This document shows positions 1-9,700 of a stretch of 64,000 nt of DNA, piece after piece. The stretch is from JADJQU01 sp035490315. Its GTDB lineage: Bacteria; Planctomycetota; UBA1135; GCA-002686595. Location of the stretch: contig DATHET010000191.1 in NCBI GenBank assembly GCA_035490315.1, positions 1-64,000 of the forward strand, given 5' to 3'. The notes under the pieces are model-generated. The model was not told where the DNA came from. It did no database searches and worked only from the letters and a program-made list of their open reading frames with translations. The position numbers and the translations under genes were made by a program. Within the stretch, counting starts at the first letter, position 1, and the number at the start of each line of letters is the position of its first letter.

Positions 1-166
1 TGGTCCGGAAGGCCAGCAGCTCTTCAACCGTGGCGTCGGTGACGATGAAGTCCGTCTTGTTCGGCCCCGGGTTGCTGCTGTGGTGGTTGCTGTCGTTGCA
101 GGCAGCGAATAGGAAAAGACCTGCGAACGCGCCGCTCAGGGCACGTGCGATCGAGGGACTCAACAT
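1..166 (-). CDS. Lipoprotein, N-terminal part only (runs off the left edge)
   Basis: Reading leftwards from the ATG at 166-164, the frame stays open to the window edge and gives 55 residues. They start with a short positively charged N-region, a hydrophobic core and a lipobox ending F-A-A-C (about residue 23), followed by a Ser/Asn/His-rich linker. This is a typical bacterial lipoprotein export signal, so the mature protein should be tethered to a membrane. The mature part seen here is too short to assign a family. The function is unknown. Confidence 0.6.
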   Translation of the reverse strand, partial: MLSPSIARALSGAFAGLFLFAACNDSNHHSSNPGPNKTDFIVTDATVEELLAFRT

Positions 167-401
167 GTTGATCTCCAGAATTGGGATAGCGGACGCTCGA
201 ACGACGCGGCCGCGTGCAGCAAGCTGCGTGCCCCTGGTTGCAGTCGGTCCAAGTCTCTAGCGGCGGGCCTCGAGCCCGCGCGGCGCGCACCGCGCTTCGA
301 GTGCGGCGGCGCAAGAACTACAAAACGGCGGAGCAGCGCTCGGCGGGGGAAGGCGGCGCGAAGCTCCCCCAAGTTTCGCGGACTTGGCTAGCATCGGGCC
401 C

Positions 402-923
402 ATGGAATCTCCCAAGAGCCGATGCCCTGGCTGTGGAACCGAACTCGAGGCTGGCGCCCTGCCCTACCGCGGTTACTACAACGCGTCCGCGGAATGCTGG
501 TCGGAGTACACGCGGGTGCTCGCGGTCGAGTATCAGGACGCAGTTCTGTTCGGACAGGTCCATCAGTTGACCGTCGACGCCTACGCGGTGCAGCACGCGG
601 GCGGAGCCCATCCTGACAAATCGGTATGCGTGCACCTCGTCGGCCTGCACCTCGTTCTGGAGCGGGATTTCAAGCCTTTCGACGTGCCTGCACGCTTGCA
701 GCAGCTCGCCGCATCGACACCGGTCTGGCCGCACTTCGAAGTTCCCGCTCAGCGCGCGAAATTGACCGCGCACGGCCTCGCTCAGGGGAACTCGGTACGC
801 GCACACGGGCAACTTGCGCGCACTTGGGCCGAGCAGGTCTGGGATTCGTGGAGCGCGCACCACGCCGCGATCGCAAGCCTCGCCGCACGTTGCTTCGCCA
901 AGGCCAACACGTCCAGCTCCTGA
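402..923 (+). CDS. DUF5946 family protein
   Basis: A cytoplasmic protein of about 173 residues. It opens with a C-P-G-C-G knuckle, followed by an aromatic-rich stretch (YRGYYNASAECW) and a His-containing core (VHLVGLHLVLE), the pattern of the uncharacterised DUF5946 family. The ATG at 402 places the Cys pair close to the N-terminus, as expected for the family; an upstream in-frame start at 384 would add six residues. The gene stands alone and ends about 105 bp before a strong hairpin terminator. The Cys and His residues could bind a metal, but no reaction is known for the family. Confidence 0.65.
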   Translation: MESPKSRCPGCGTELEAGALPYRGYYNASAECWSEYTRVLAVEYQDAVLFGQVHQLTVDAYAVQHAGGAHPDKSVCVHLVGLHLVLERDFKPFDVPARLQQLAASTPVWPHFEVPAQRAKLTAHGLAQGNSVRAHGQLARTWAEQVWDSWSAHHAAIASLAARCFAKANTSSS

Positions 924-1029
924 GGCCAACCCGGTTGCGCGCGGTTCGGCGAGTCTTCGCCGAGCAGCGCCTGGCTACGGCGCCTTTCCGACGGGCTGCC
1001 CAGGATTCCAAGTCCGAGCAGGAATGCAC

Positions 1030-1056
1030 GCAGGCCAGCCCGAGAGGCTGGCCTGC
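1030..1056. terminator. Bidirectional hairpin terminator between converging genes
   Basis: A perfect 11-bp stem (1030-1040 with 1046-1056) closes a 5-nt loop between the ends of the converging DUF5946 and FlgM-like genes. There is no clear T-tract, which is common for terminators in high-GC genomes. Its position makes a shared terminator the simplest reading. Confidence 0.7.
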
Positions 1057-1098
1057 TCTGTTCTGACGAAGCCCGCCCGCGCCGGGGCGAGCCCGGGA

Positions 1099-1575
1099 TC
1101 ACTCGCCGCTGAGCATGCGGAAGGCGGTCTCGGCGACCAGGCTCTCGACGTCGAGCTTGCCGCTGCCGTACTGGGCCTTGAGCTCGATCACGCGCTTCTC
1201 GCGACCCGAGGCGACTTCGCTCGACTGCGCCGGGCTCGAGCTGAGGGTCAGCGTGTCCTCCGAATTGCTCTTGAGCTGGAGTCGAGCGCGTGCCTCGGCG
1301 ACGCGCTTCTCCACGTGGAACTCGTTGCGGGCGGACTTGACGCGCTTGTCGTGCGAGAACTCCCCGCGAGCTTGGGCAACCTCCTTCTGGTGGGCTGCCG
1401 CCGCGAACCGGGCGCGGGCATCCTTGACGCGCTTGGCGCGGTTTCCGTCGTTGAGGGCGTCGACGTCGACCTTGGGAGGGGAGGGGTTCTTATCGCGGAT
1501 GGCTTCGCGATTGGCCTTGGTGATGTCGATCCGCTTCGCTCCACCGTCAGCTGCACTGTTGTTTCGAATCTCCAT
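1099..1575 (-). CDS. FlgM-like protein (possible anti-sigma factor) with internal short repeats
   Basis: A 158-residue, highly charged, probably largely disordered protein. The last ~30 residues (REKRVIELKAQYGSG, then LDVESLVAETAF) resemble the sigma-28-binding C-terminus of FlgM anti-sigma factors. Before them lie four imperfect 13-14-residue repeats of the form xKRVxxARxxF at about residues 47-60, 63-75, 76-88 and 89-101. Each looks like a copy of the start of the C-terminal helix. The ATG at 1575 has a good GGAG ribosome site about 8 nt upstream. A longer reading from 1785 crosses untranslated-looking sequence. No flagellar genes lie nearby, so the partner sigma factor is unknown and the FlgM assignment rests on the C-terminal motif only. 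Confidence 0.55.
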   Translation of the reverse strand: MEIRNNSAADGGAKRIDITKANREAIRDKNPSPPKVDVDALNDGNRAKRVKDARARFAAAAHQKEVAQARGEFSHDKRVKSARNEFHVEKRVAEARARLQLKSNSEDTLTLSSSPAQSSEVASGREKRVIELKAQYGSGKLDVESLVAETAFRMLSGE

Positions 1576-1856
1576 GATCGTTCTCCATCCCCGTGAGGGG
1601 GGAAGGTTTGGTGTCCATCTGTTATCGGCATCCCGAGGGGGGAGTTGAGTGGTGATTTTTTTTCCACTTCGGCTGGGGGCAGCCGGACCTCGGAAGTCGG
1701 TGCAGGGGGTGCGCCGGCCTGGTTGTCGGCCGACCCCGAAGCCGGTTGAGCGGAAACCGTGCAGGAGTCTTCGAAGTCGACCCAATCCTCTCGGTCACAA
1801 AGGGTTACGTCAGTCGGCTCTTGCGCAGCACCGGCGGGAATGCGCAAGATGGGCCC

Positions 1857-4172
1857 ATGGGGAACCGTGGTTGGGGGGCCTGGACGATCCTGATGGCAGT
1901 CCTCGCAATTCCGGGAAGGTCGTCCGGGGGCGGTCCCGGGCCTTATGGCCCGCAGGTCGACCAGCCCAGAGTCGACACGCGCATCGCCGCGGCCTACCGC
2001 GAGGAGGGGCGGCGCCTGGACGGGAGCGTGACCCAGGTCTGGACCAACACGACCCAGGACACGGTTCCCGACCTGTGGTTCCATCTGTACTGGAACGCCT
2101 TCTCCAATAATCAGAGCACCTTCCTCAGCGAATCGGGCGGCAAGTTGCGCAGCCACAGCGTCACGCCCGGTACCGAGCAGGATTCGGAGTGGGGCTGGCA
2201 GCGCGTCACCTCTGTCGTTGTCGCCGGCGAGGAGCGCATCGCCTCGCTGCGCTATCGTCAGCCCGACAGCGGGTCCTCGCTGGACAAGAGCGTGTTCTCG
2301 ATCGAGCTCGCGCATCCCCTCGCGCCGGGACAGACCGTCGAGGTCAGCGTGCGCTGGGAATCCAGAGTGCCGCGCCTGCGGCGGCGCACGGGATACAAGG
2401 ACGACTTCCTGCTGATCGCGCAGTGGTTCCCCAAGCTCGGCGTCTACCAGTCGGGCCGCGGATGGAACTGCCACGAATTCCACGAGCGCAGCGAGTTCTT
2501 CGGCAACTGGGGCACCTACGACGTCGAGCTCGATCTGCCGGCCGCCTACGAAGGCCACGTGTTCGCGAGCGGCGTTCCCCTCTCGCCCTCCGAGCGCCAG
2601 GGCGAGCGCGTGATCGCGCGATTCCAGGCGCCTTCCGCAAGCGATCGCGCCCACGCCGATGCGCAGGGACACACGCCGCTCGTGCACGACTTCGCCTGGA
2701 CCGCCGATCCGGACGTCAAGCCGCGGCGCGCCACCTTCCACTTCGACGAATGGCGCCAGCGCTTCCCCGACGAAGTCGCTCGCGTGCAGAACGCGCTCGG
2801 CAAGGAGCGCGACATCAGTCTCTCCGACGTCGAAGTCTGGGTCCTGATGCAGCCCGAGCACGAAGTCCTGTGGAAACGACACTACGAAGCGACCTGCACC
2901 GCGCTGTTCTTCTACGGTCTGTGGTTCGGCGAATACCCCTATGAACGCGTGACGCTCGTCGATCCGCCCTGGGGCGGCGGCCAGGCGGGCGGCATGGAAT
3001 ATCCGACGCTGTTCACCTGCGGCTCGTCGCTCTTCGTGCCCGAGGACTCGCAGACTTTCGAAAACGTCGCGGTGCACGAGTGCGGACACCAGTTCGTGTA
3101 CGGCGTCATCGCCAACAACGAGTTCGAGGAGGCCTGGCTCGACGAAGGATTCAATTCCTGGGCTGACTCGGAAGCCCTGCTGCGCCGCTACGGACCGCGG
3201 ATGGCGAACACCGAGTACTCAGGCCTGCACTATCCGGGTGTCACGATCTTTCCGATCGGCGGAGGCGGAGCTCTCGGCGATATGATCGCGGGGCGCGCGC
3301 TGGACGTGCCTTTCACAGGCTTCAAGTTCCAGCCCCTGCGAGCCTCGGGATTCGTCGATTACTGGCGCGACCAACCCTCGCTCGCCTTCGTCAGCTCCTA
3401 CGCCGATCAGCGCTGGGCGGATCGCAGCGATTATCTGCGCGACCCCGCGGGCGATCCGCTGAGCGCTAGCTGGAGGTACAAGAACGGCGAGACGTACAAG
3501 ATCGGCGCTTACGTGAAGCCGGCGGTCGTGCTGCGCTCCTTGCCGGCCGTGCTCGGCCCCGACGGCGACGCGCGTCTGTTGCGCGGGATGCGGCGCTATG
3601 CGGATGCGCTGCGCTTCCGGCACGCCTCCACGGTGGATTTCGTCCGCGAATTCAACGCCGGCGCGGGCGAGGATGTGAGCTGGTACTTCGACGAGACGTT
3701 TGGCGGGACGGGCACCGTCGACTGGAAAATCGAGGTCAGCGAGCAGCGCGTCGCGGATCCGATGGGATTCGCGCAGGACGACGTGGGCGGGCCTTTCGAA
3801 TTCCAGGACAGGCTCGAGAAGCGCGAGCCGCAAAGCGAGCCAGAGAACCGGCTCGACATCCTGGTCAGCCGCACCGGCGAGCTGTGCCTGCCCGTCGACG
3901 TGCGCTGGACCTTCGAGGACAAGACCAGCGAGACCGTGCGCTGGACCCGCGACGAGCAGCAGAAATCGCGCTGGAAACGCTTCACGCGCATCTCGACGAA
4001 GAAGTGCGTCTCCGCCGCGATCGATCCCGACCACGGCTACTTCCTCGACCTGAACATGCGCGACAACCAGTGGTTCAAGGCCAAGGACATCGTCGCGCCC
4101 TGGCGCTGGACCGAGCGCGCCTTCTCGCGCGCATCGCACTGGCTGTTCTTCCAAGGCGGACTGGGTGGCTGA
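1857..4172 (+). CDS. M1-family zinc metallopeptidase, exported
   Basis: A 771-residue protein with an N-terminal signal-like hydrophobic segment (about residues 6-20). The gluzincin catalytic motif is present: HECGH with zinc ligands H407 and H411 and the general base E408, and the third ligand E430 in WLDEGF exactly 19 residues after H411. The upstream GGMEYP stretch matches the GxMEN substrate-recognition loop of M1 aminopeptidases. The N-terminal part is the beta-rich fold usual for the family. It should trim peptides in the periplasm or outside the cell. The ATG at 1857 is chosen because it places the signal segment at the start. The gene overlaps the following membrane-protein gene by 8 bp, which suggests co-translation and a linked role. 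Confidence 0.85.
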   Translation: MGNRGWGAWTILMAVLAIPGRSSGGGPGPYGPQVDQPRVDTRIAAAYREEGRRLDGSVTQVWTNTTQDTVPDLWFHLYWNAFSNNQSTFLSESGGKLRSHSVTPGTEQDSEWGWQRVTSVVVAGEERIASLRYRQPDSGSSLDKSVFSIELAHPLAPGQTVEVSVRWESRVPRLRRRTGYKDDFLLIAQWFPKLGVYQSGRGWNCHEFHERSEFFGNWGTYDVELDLPAAYEGHVFASGVPLSPSERQGERVIARFQAPSASDRAHADAQGHTPLVHDFAWTADPDVKPRRATFHFDEWRQRFPDEVARVQNALGKERDISLSDVEVWVLMQPEHEVLWKRHYEATCTALFFYGLWFGEYPYERVTLVDPPWGGGQAGGMEYPTLFTCGSSLFVPEDSQTFENVAVHECGHQFVYGVIANNEFEEAWLDEGFNSWADSEALLRRYGPRMANTEYSGLHYPGVTIFPIGGGGALGDMIAGRALDVPFTGFKFQPLRASGFVDYWRDQPSLAFVSSYADQRWADRSDYLRDPAGDPLSASWRYKNGETYKIGAYVKPAVVLRSLPAVLGPDGDARLLRGMRRYADALRFRHASTVDFVREFNAGAGEDVSWYFDETFGGTGTVDWKIEVSEQRVADPMGFAQDDVGGPFEFQDRLEKREPQSEPENRLDILVSRTGELCLPVDVRWTFEDKTSETVRWTRDEQQKSRWKRFTRISTKKCVSAAIDPDHGYFLDLNMRDNQWFKAKDIVAPWRWTERAFSRASHWLFFQGGLGG

Positions 4173-5211
4173 TTCCGTGCACCAGGTCGAGCCCTCGACC
4201 TCGATCGCCATCCCGGGACGTCCGGTGTTTTTTCGTGCCCTGATCGCGACGTTCGGCCGGCCTCCGATCTGGATCATCGCCGCTGGAATGACGGCCCTGC
4301 TCGCGCTGATCAGCGCCGCGCCCTGGTTCACCTGGTTCGATTCGGTCCTCGCCAATCGCTACGCGCCGGGCACGCTCATCCGCGAGCTCAGCGAGACCTT
4401 CAGGTTCGACAATCTGGTGGCGAGCGGTCCGCAGACCGTGGCGGCGCGCGGGAGCGGCGCTGCCTTGGCCCTGGCGGCGATGCTCTTCGGCGCATTCCAG
4501 GCCGGCGGATGGCTGCAGATCTTCCTCGAGCGCACCCACGGTCATTCCGTGCAGCGCTTTTTCCACGGCGGCTCGCGCTTCTTCTTCCGCTTCGTGCGCG
4601 TACTGCTGTTGACGCTCCTGTGGCTGCACATCGCCGGCTGGCTGGTGTACGAGACGCCCTGGAAGTGGGTGATGTCGCTGTTCTTCGGCGCCGTCGACGG
4701 CAACCTCGAAGTCCTGACTTCCGAGCTGACCGCGCGGCGCGTGGTGTGGATGCAGGATGGCCTGTACGCCTGTCTGTTCTGCTTGATCAGCGCCTGGGGA
4801 AGCTTCACGCGCACGCGGCTCGCCCTGCAGGACACCAACTCCGCGGTGTGGGCCGGAGTGTGCACCTGGTGGACCCTGATGCGACATCCGCTGCGCACCC
4901 TGGCGCCGCTGTGCTCGCTGCTCTTCGTCGACGGCGCGCTGCTGCTCGGCGTGGCCTTGCTCGCGCGACTCTTGCAGTCGGGCTTGGGGGCCGCGGGAGA
5001 TTGGATGCCGGTGCTGTTCCTGTTCCTGCTCGACCTGCTCGCGCTGCTCCTGCGCAGCGTGGTGCGCGGAGCCGGCTACCACGCCGCGCTGCAGGTCTCC
5101 GTGCAGGTGGTGCAACCCCTGCCGCGCCCCGACCCCTGGAAGCATGCGATCGGCGGCCCTGGCGGCCCGCAGTATCCGATCGGCGGCGACGAGTACGGCG
5201 TGTCGCTGTGA
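4165..5211 (+). CDS. Polytopic membrane protein, function unknown
   Basis: A 348-residue protein starting at GTG 4165, inside the last codons of the M1 peptidase gene. About six hydrophobic helices can be seen, at roughly residues 30-52, 92-112, 142-162, 190-212, 240-270 and 275-300. The C-terminal tail of about 40 residues is soluble and rich in Pro and Gly. No catalytic motif or known family is recognised. The overlap with the peptidase gene indicates one transcript; it might anchor, export or regulate that enzyme, but this is only inferred from context. Confidence 0.65.
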   Translation: MADSVHQVEPSTSIAIPGRPVFFRALIATFGRPPIWIIAAGMTALLALISAAPWFTWFDSVLANRYAPGTLIRELSETFRFDNLVASGPQTVAARGSGAALALAAMLFGAFQAGGWLQIFLERTHGHSVQRFFHGGSRFFFRFVRVLLLTLLWLHIAGWLVYETPWKWVMSLFFGAVDGNLEVLTSELTARRVVWMQDGLYACLFCLISAWGSFTRTRLALQDTNSAVWAGVCTWWTLMRHPLRTLAPLCSLLFVDGALLLGVALLARLLQSGLGAAGDWMPVLFLFLLDLLALLLRSVVRGAGYHAALQVSVQVVQPLPRPDPWKHAIGGPGGPQYPIGGDEYGVSL

Positions 5212-5218
5212 CAGCGAC

Positions 5219-6637
5219 TCAGTGGCCGCCGTAGCCCAGACTCTTCAGGAGACTCTCCTGCTCGGGCGAGAGCTTCGGCGCATTCGTCTCCGAATGCAGG
5301 CGGGATTGCTTCTCGAACGTGGTCGCGGCCCAGCGCAACTTGCGCAGGCGCGCGCGCGCGGCGTTCGCGCGGAGCAGCGTGGCTGGAGTCGGATCCTTCT
5401 CGAGCAGATCGTGCCGCTCCGCGGGATCGGTGAGCAGGTCCCACAGGTGCGGCTGCGTGTCGTTCTCCTCGAATCGATAGGGCCCTTGCTCGTCCGTCAT
5501 TCGCAACACGGACTCGAGGAACATCACTTCCCCGTCCTCCAGCGGCGCACCGTTGACGAACGCGTCCTTCAGCGACTTTCCATTGCCGATCGACGGCACG
5601 CCGACGAACTCCGCGATCGTCGGCGCGATGTCGATCGAGCGCGTGACGGAATTGATCGTGCGCAGCCTCGGCTTCGTCCCCAGCGGCGGCACGATGATCA
5701 GCGGCACGTGGGCGATCTCGTCGTGCATGCCGCCGTGCATCAGTTGCCCGTGCTCCCAGAATTCCTCGCCATGGTCCGAGGTGACGACGATCAGCGCCTC
5801 GTCGAGGAATCCACGCCGGCGCAATTCTCCGAAGAGCACCGAGAGATCGCGATCGAGCTGGGACAGCCCCGCGTCGTAGAGCCCGCGCACGTATTCGAGC
5901 TCCGCCGGTGAAAGCGTGATCTCGTGGGCGTTGGCCGCCTCCAGCCAGCGCGTGCAGCACTCCGACCCGTGCCCGGGAACCAGGCCCGTGAATTCGGCCG
6001 GTGGCGTGCCGGCGAAGCGTTGTTGGAATTCCGGCTCGGAGGTGTAAGGCAGCGTGATCAGCGGATCGCGCGCATCCGAATGCACGTCGTAGAAGTGCAG
6101 GAAAGCGAACAAGTGCGACGGCGAGTCCTTGTCGAGCCAGCGCAGCAAGGCTCGCGACATGTCGCGGGCGTTCCACCATTCGGACTCGAGGTGATCGAAG
6201 CCCTGGTCGAGGCCAAAGCCACGCCCGAGCCAGGCCGGATGGGAAGTGAACGCTGCGCTGGTGTACCCCGCGTCGCTCATGCGCTCCGCCAGGGTGTCGA
6301 CGGAGCCGGCGAGCGGGAAGCGCGTCTCCTTCGAGCCGCCGTCGCGAGCTCCGTGCGCCATGGGCACGATCCCGCTCAGGATCGACGCGTGCGAGGAGAG
6401 CGTGTTGTTCGAGTTCGACATCTGGTTCTCGAACAGCACGCCGTCCCTGGCGAGCGAATCCAGGAATGGCGTCGTCGGCCGCGGATAGCCGTAGGCACCG
6501 AGGTGGTCTGCGCGCAGCGTGTCGATCGAAATCAGGATCACGTGGCGCGGAGCTCCCACCGGCAGCGTGGAATCGCTGTCAGCGCAGGCCGTGATCCCAA
6601 GGATCAACGGCGTCAGGACGAGGACTCGAGGAAACAC
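5219..6637 (-). CDS. Sulfatase-fold (alkaline phosphatase superfamily) lipoprotein with a Thr at the nucleophile position
   Basis: A 472-residue lipoprotein (lipobox ending I-T-A-C18). The metal-binding start (ISIDTLRADHLGAYG) and the later TSDHGEEF and HG motifs place it in the sulfatase/alkaline phosphatase superfamily. In true sulfatases the catalytic residue is Cys or Ser in C/S-x-P-x-R and is converted to formylglycine. Here the aligned stretch is T79-L-S-S-H83, so no formylglycine can form. A Thr nucleophile is used by phospho-transferases of this superfamily such as LtaS and EptA, so a phosphodiesterase or phosphotransferase role is more likely than sulfate-ester hydrolysis. The C-terminus ends LKSLGYGGH, a tail also typical of planctomycete members. 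It converges with the membrane-protein gene, 7 bp away. Confidence 0.8.
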   Translation of the reverse strand: MFPRVLVLTPLILGITACADSDSTLPVGAPRHVILISIDTLRADHLGAYGYPRPTTPFLDSLARDGVLFENQMSNSNNTLSSHASILSGIVPMAHGARDGGSKETRFPLAGSVDTLAERMSDAGYTSAAFTSHPAWLGRGFGLDQGFDHLESEWWNARDMSRALLRWLDKDSPSHLFAFLHFYDVHSDARDPLITLPYTSEPEFQQRFAGTPPAEFTGLVPGHGSECCTRWLEAANAHEITLSPAELEYVRGLYDAGLSQLDRDLSVLFGELRRRGFLDEALIVVTSDHGEEFWEHGQLMHGGMHDEIAHVPLIIVPPLGTKPRLRTINSVTRSIDIAPTIAEFVGVPSIGNGKSLKDAFVNGAPLEDGEVMFLESVLRMTDEQGPYRFEENDTQPHLWDLLTDPAERHDLLEKDPTPATLLRANAARARLRKLRWAATTFEKQSRLHSETNAPKLSPEQESLLKSLGYGGH

Positions 6638-6731
6638 TCTGCCGGGTGCTCTCAGGCTCGGGGAGACGGGTCGGACGACGACGCTGGGACGGTCGCAGTC
6701 TAGCCTGATCGCCGAAACAGGGTGGCCCTAA

Positions 6732-9700
6732 TTACTTGGCCGGCATGCTCGCGTCGACGCGCAAGGGGCGAACACGCAAGGCCGTGATGCGCGCCTTGGT
6801 GCCCGCGAGGATCGAGATGGCCACACCGCCGGATCGCGGCTCGGGCTGAAGCTCGGTAGACGCGGAAAGTTCTTTGATTCCCGTGATTCCGTTGCGTTCC
6901 ACCGTTCCGCCGATCACGCGCGTCCTGAGCTTGAACACCTGGCCAGGCTCGACGATGCCCTTGTTCGGAGGCAGAGTGGTCAGGGCCTCGGTTCCCCTGG
7001 AGAACAAGAGCGTGCCGATCGTGCCGGCGCCGCTCGCATCGCTGCGGTCGACGAGAAGCAATGCACCCGAGTCCAGCGTCGCTTCCAGCTCGAGCTCGTA
7101 ATCTCGCCAGCCCTCGCTTGCGCCGAAGATCACCGTCGCGAGCGAGGACATGTCCGCCGGCTGCTTGGGCTCGGGCGTGAACTCGAAGGCGAGGCCGCTC
7201 GCGCCGAAGTCCGCGCGACCGCTCGTCAGATTGCTCAAGCTCCAACCGGCGCGCTCCGCGGGAGCGAGTGCGTCGCGCCAGCGAGCGCTCTCGACCCAGG
7301 TCTTGTCGCGCGCCAGGGCTTGCGCCATGGCATCCGATCCCAGGCGCGTGCGCTCGAAGTCCTGCTGCCACGCGCGCGGATCGAGTTGCGCGTAGCGCGC
7401 GACCGCAGCTTCCGCCTTGTCGTAGGCGGCGAGTGCAACGAGTCGCGCTTCGGTCGTCTTCGCCTGGTCGGCGAGTTCTTCCGCGCGGCTGACTTCGCTT
7501 TCCCAGGCCTGTTGCAGCGCGCCGAGCTCCTGAGCGCGAGCGTCGCCGAGTCCGGCGAGGGTCTTGCGCACGTTCGGCGCCAAGGGAATTTCATCCGGCC
7601 GCTCGGTTGCATACTCCGCGTTCAAAGTCTCTTCCGCCGTGGCTCGCGCGGCAGGATCGCGGCTCCAGAGCAGACCGAGCAGGAGCTCGCCGCCGCCGCT
7701 GTCGCCCATGCGAGCGCGCGCGCGCGCGACCAGTGCCCGGACCTGATCGGCGCTGCCGAGTCCCTGCGGAATCCGCTGGTTGGCCACCAGACCCTCGAAG
7801 CGCTGCTGGAACTGGTTGACCGCCTCGATCCCGGCCGGATTGCGCAACGTGCCCAGGCCTTCGATCGCCCACAGGGCGACAGCGGCCACCGGGTCGCGCG
7901 CCGCATCGATCAAAGCAGCGAGCGCGTCCGGATCGGGCGATTCGGCGAGCACGCGCAGGAGTCCCGCGCGCTTGTCGGTGAAGCCCGGCGGCCACTTGAG
8001 CCCGTCGACCAGCATCGGCGTCGCGATCGCGCCGCGTTGCTTCAATTCAGCGAGGATCGCCTCGTCGCGCTGCGGCGTGCTGGCCTTCATGTCGTCGCCG
8101 CCGATTTCCTTGACCAGGGCTTCGATCGGGCCGCGCAGCGAGCCGGGAATCTGCAGGGTGCGCGGAGTGCGCAGGGCCTTGGCTCCGCCTTCGGTAGCCC
8201 ACCAGTTGCGCAGGTTGGCGAGCGCGCTCAAGCGTTCGTCGATCGGCAGCATAGGCGCGTAGCCCTTGCTCACGCCGGTCAAGTCGAGGAAGTTCTCGAA
8301 GAACGACTCGCGCACCAGATCGTCGGGATAGGACAATCCATCGAGCATGAATTGCATGCCGTAGGTATCGCCCAGGGTCGCCATCGACCAGGCGAGATCC
8401 CGTCCGGTCTCGAGGCTCGGCTTCACGCGATCGAAAGTGCTGTGCAGCTTCGGCAAGGCACTCTTGTCGCCGAGCGTGGCGAGCGCGCGCGCCGCGCAGG
8501 CGCACACGTCCCAATCCAGCTCATCGAGCAGCGGCTGCACCAGCGGCGCCGCGTCTGCGACCCTCAGGTTCCCGAGCGCCTGGGCGCAACTTGCGCGCAC
8601 CAGAGCGTCCGGCGACTTCAAGCCTTGCTTCAAGCGCGCGATGGCGTCGGCGCGATCGGGCCCCAGATCGCCGAACTTGGGCAGGGCTTCGAGCGCGTGC
8701 AGACGCACGTACAGCTCTGGGTGCGAAATCGCCTCGACCACGGCCTTGCGGCCCACGTCGCCCATGCGGCCGAGCACACCCTTCGCCTGGGTCCAGGTCT
8801 TCCCGTCCCAGGAGCCCAGGGCCGCGACGACTTCCGGAGCCGCCTTGGCTCCTAGGGCCACCAGGATGTCCTGGGCCTTGCGATTCGCTTCACCGACCGG
8901 GAACTGGAACAAGGCGATCAGCTTCGCCACGTCGCCCGGCTGCGTGCCGTCGGGGATCTCGACTTCGACCTTGCCGATCTTCGGTCGCGCGAAATCGGCG
9001 AGATTGCCGGGGCTCGCGGCCTCCACGGGCAGGGCTTCGGGCAGGTGCGCGTTCAGCTCCGGCGCCGTCGTGATCGGCTTGGTCGAAGGCGTGATCCCGC
9101 TGAAGGCCATGATGCGCGTCTCGAGTCGGCGCGACATCGTCGGGTGGTCGTCTTCGATCGGGTAATACAGCTTGTAGAACAGCGTGGTCTCGACCGTGCC
9201 CGAGGTGACCGAGAGGGGCACGCGGTGCTCGCGCGATTCGCCCGAGGGAATCTGGGTGTTGACGGGCAGCATCAACCCGTAGGGCCGCTTGTACGGATCG
9301 CGGTGCACCTGGCGCGAATTCGCGACCACGTTGCCGTCCTGGTCGCGCACGATCACCAGCGATTCGACCGCGCGCTGCTTGAGCTCGGTGGGGAAATTGT
9401 GGCCCGCGCCTTTGTTCTCGATCGTGACCACGGCTTCGTTGCCGTCGATGCGCGTGCGGTAGGCGTAGGCCATGCGCAGCTGCGACTCCGAGCGGCTGGC
9501 GTAGAAGGTGTGCCGGCGCGTCTCGCGCGGCTCCTCGCCGACCGCGACCGCGCGCACGACTTTCGGCATGTGGCAGTCGATGCACACATTGCCTTCGAGC
9601 TTGCCGTGCTTCGCGCTCTCCCATTGATACGGAGTGCCGTGGTTCTTGTGGCAGGAGGCGCAGGCCTCGACCGTGCCGACCCGCTCGTCGAAGGCGGCTT

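Noticed and set aside
1576..1785. Longer N-terminus for the FlgM-like protein
   Set aside because: The extra 70 residues are Arg/Pro-rich and lack similarity to the rest, while ATG 1575 has a good ribosome site.
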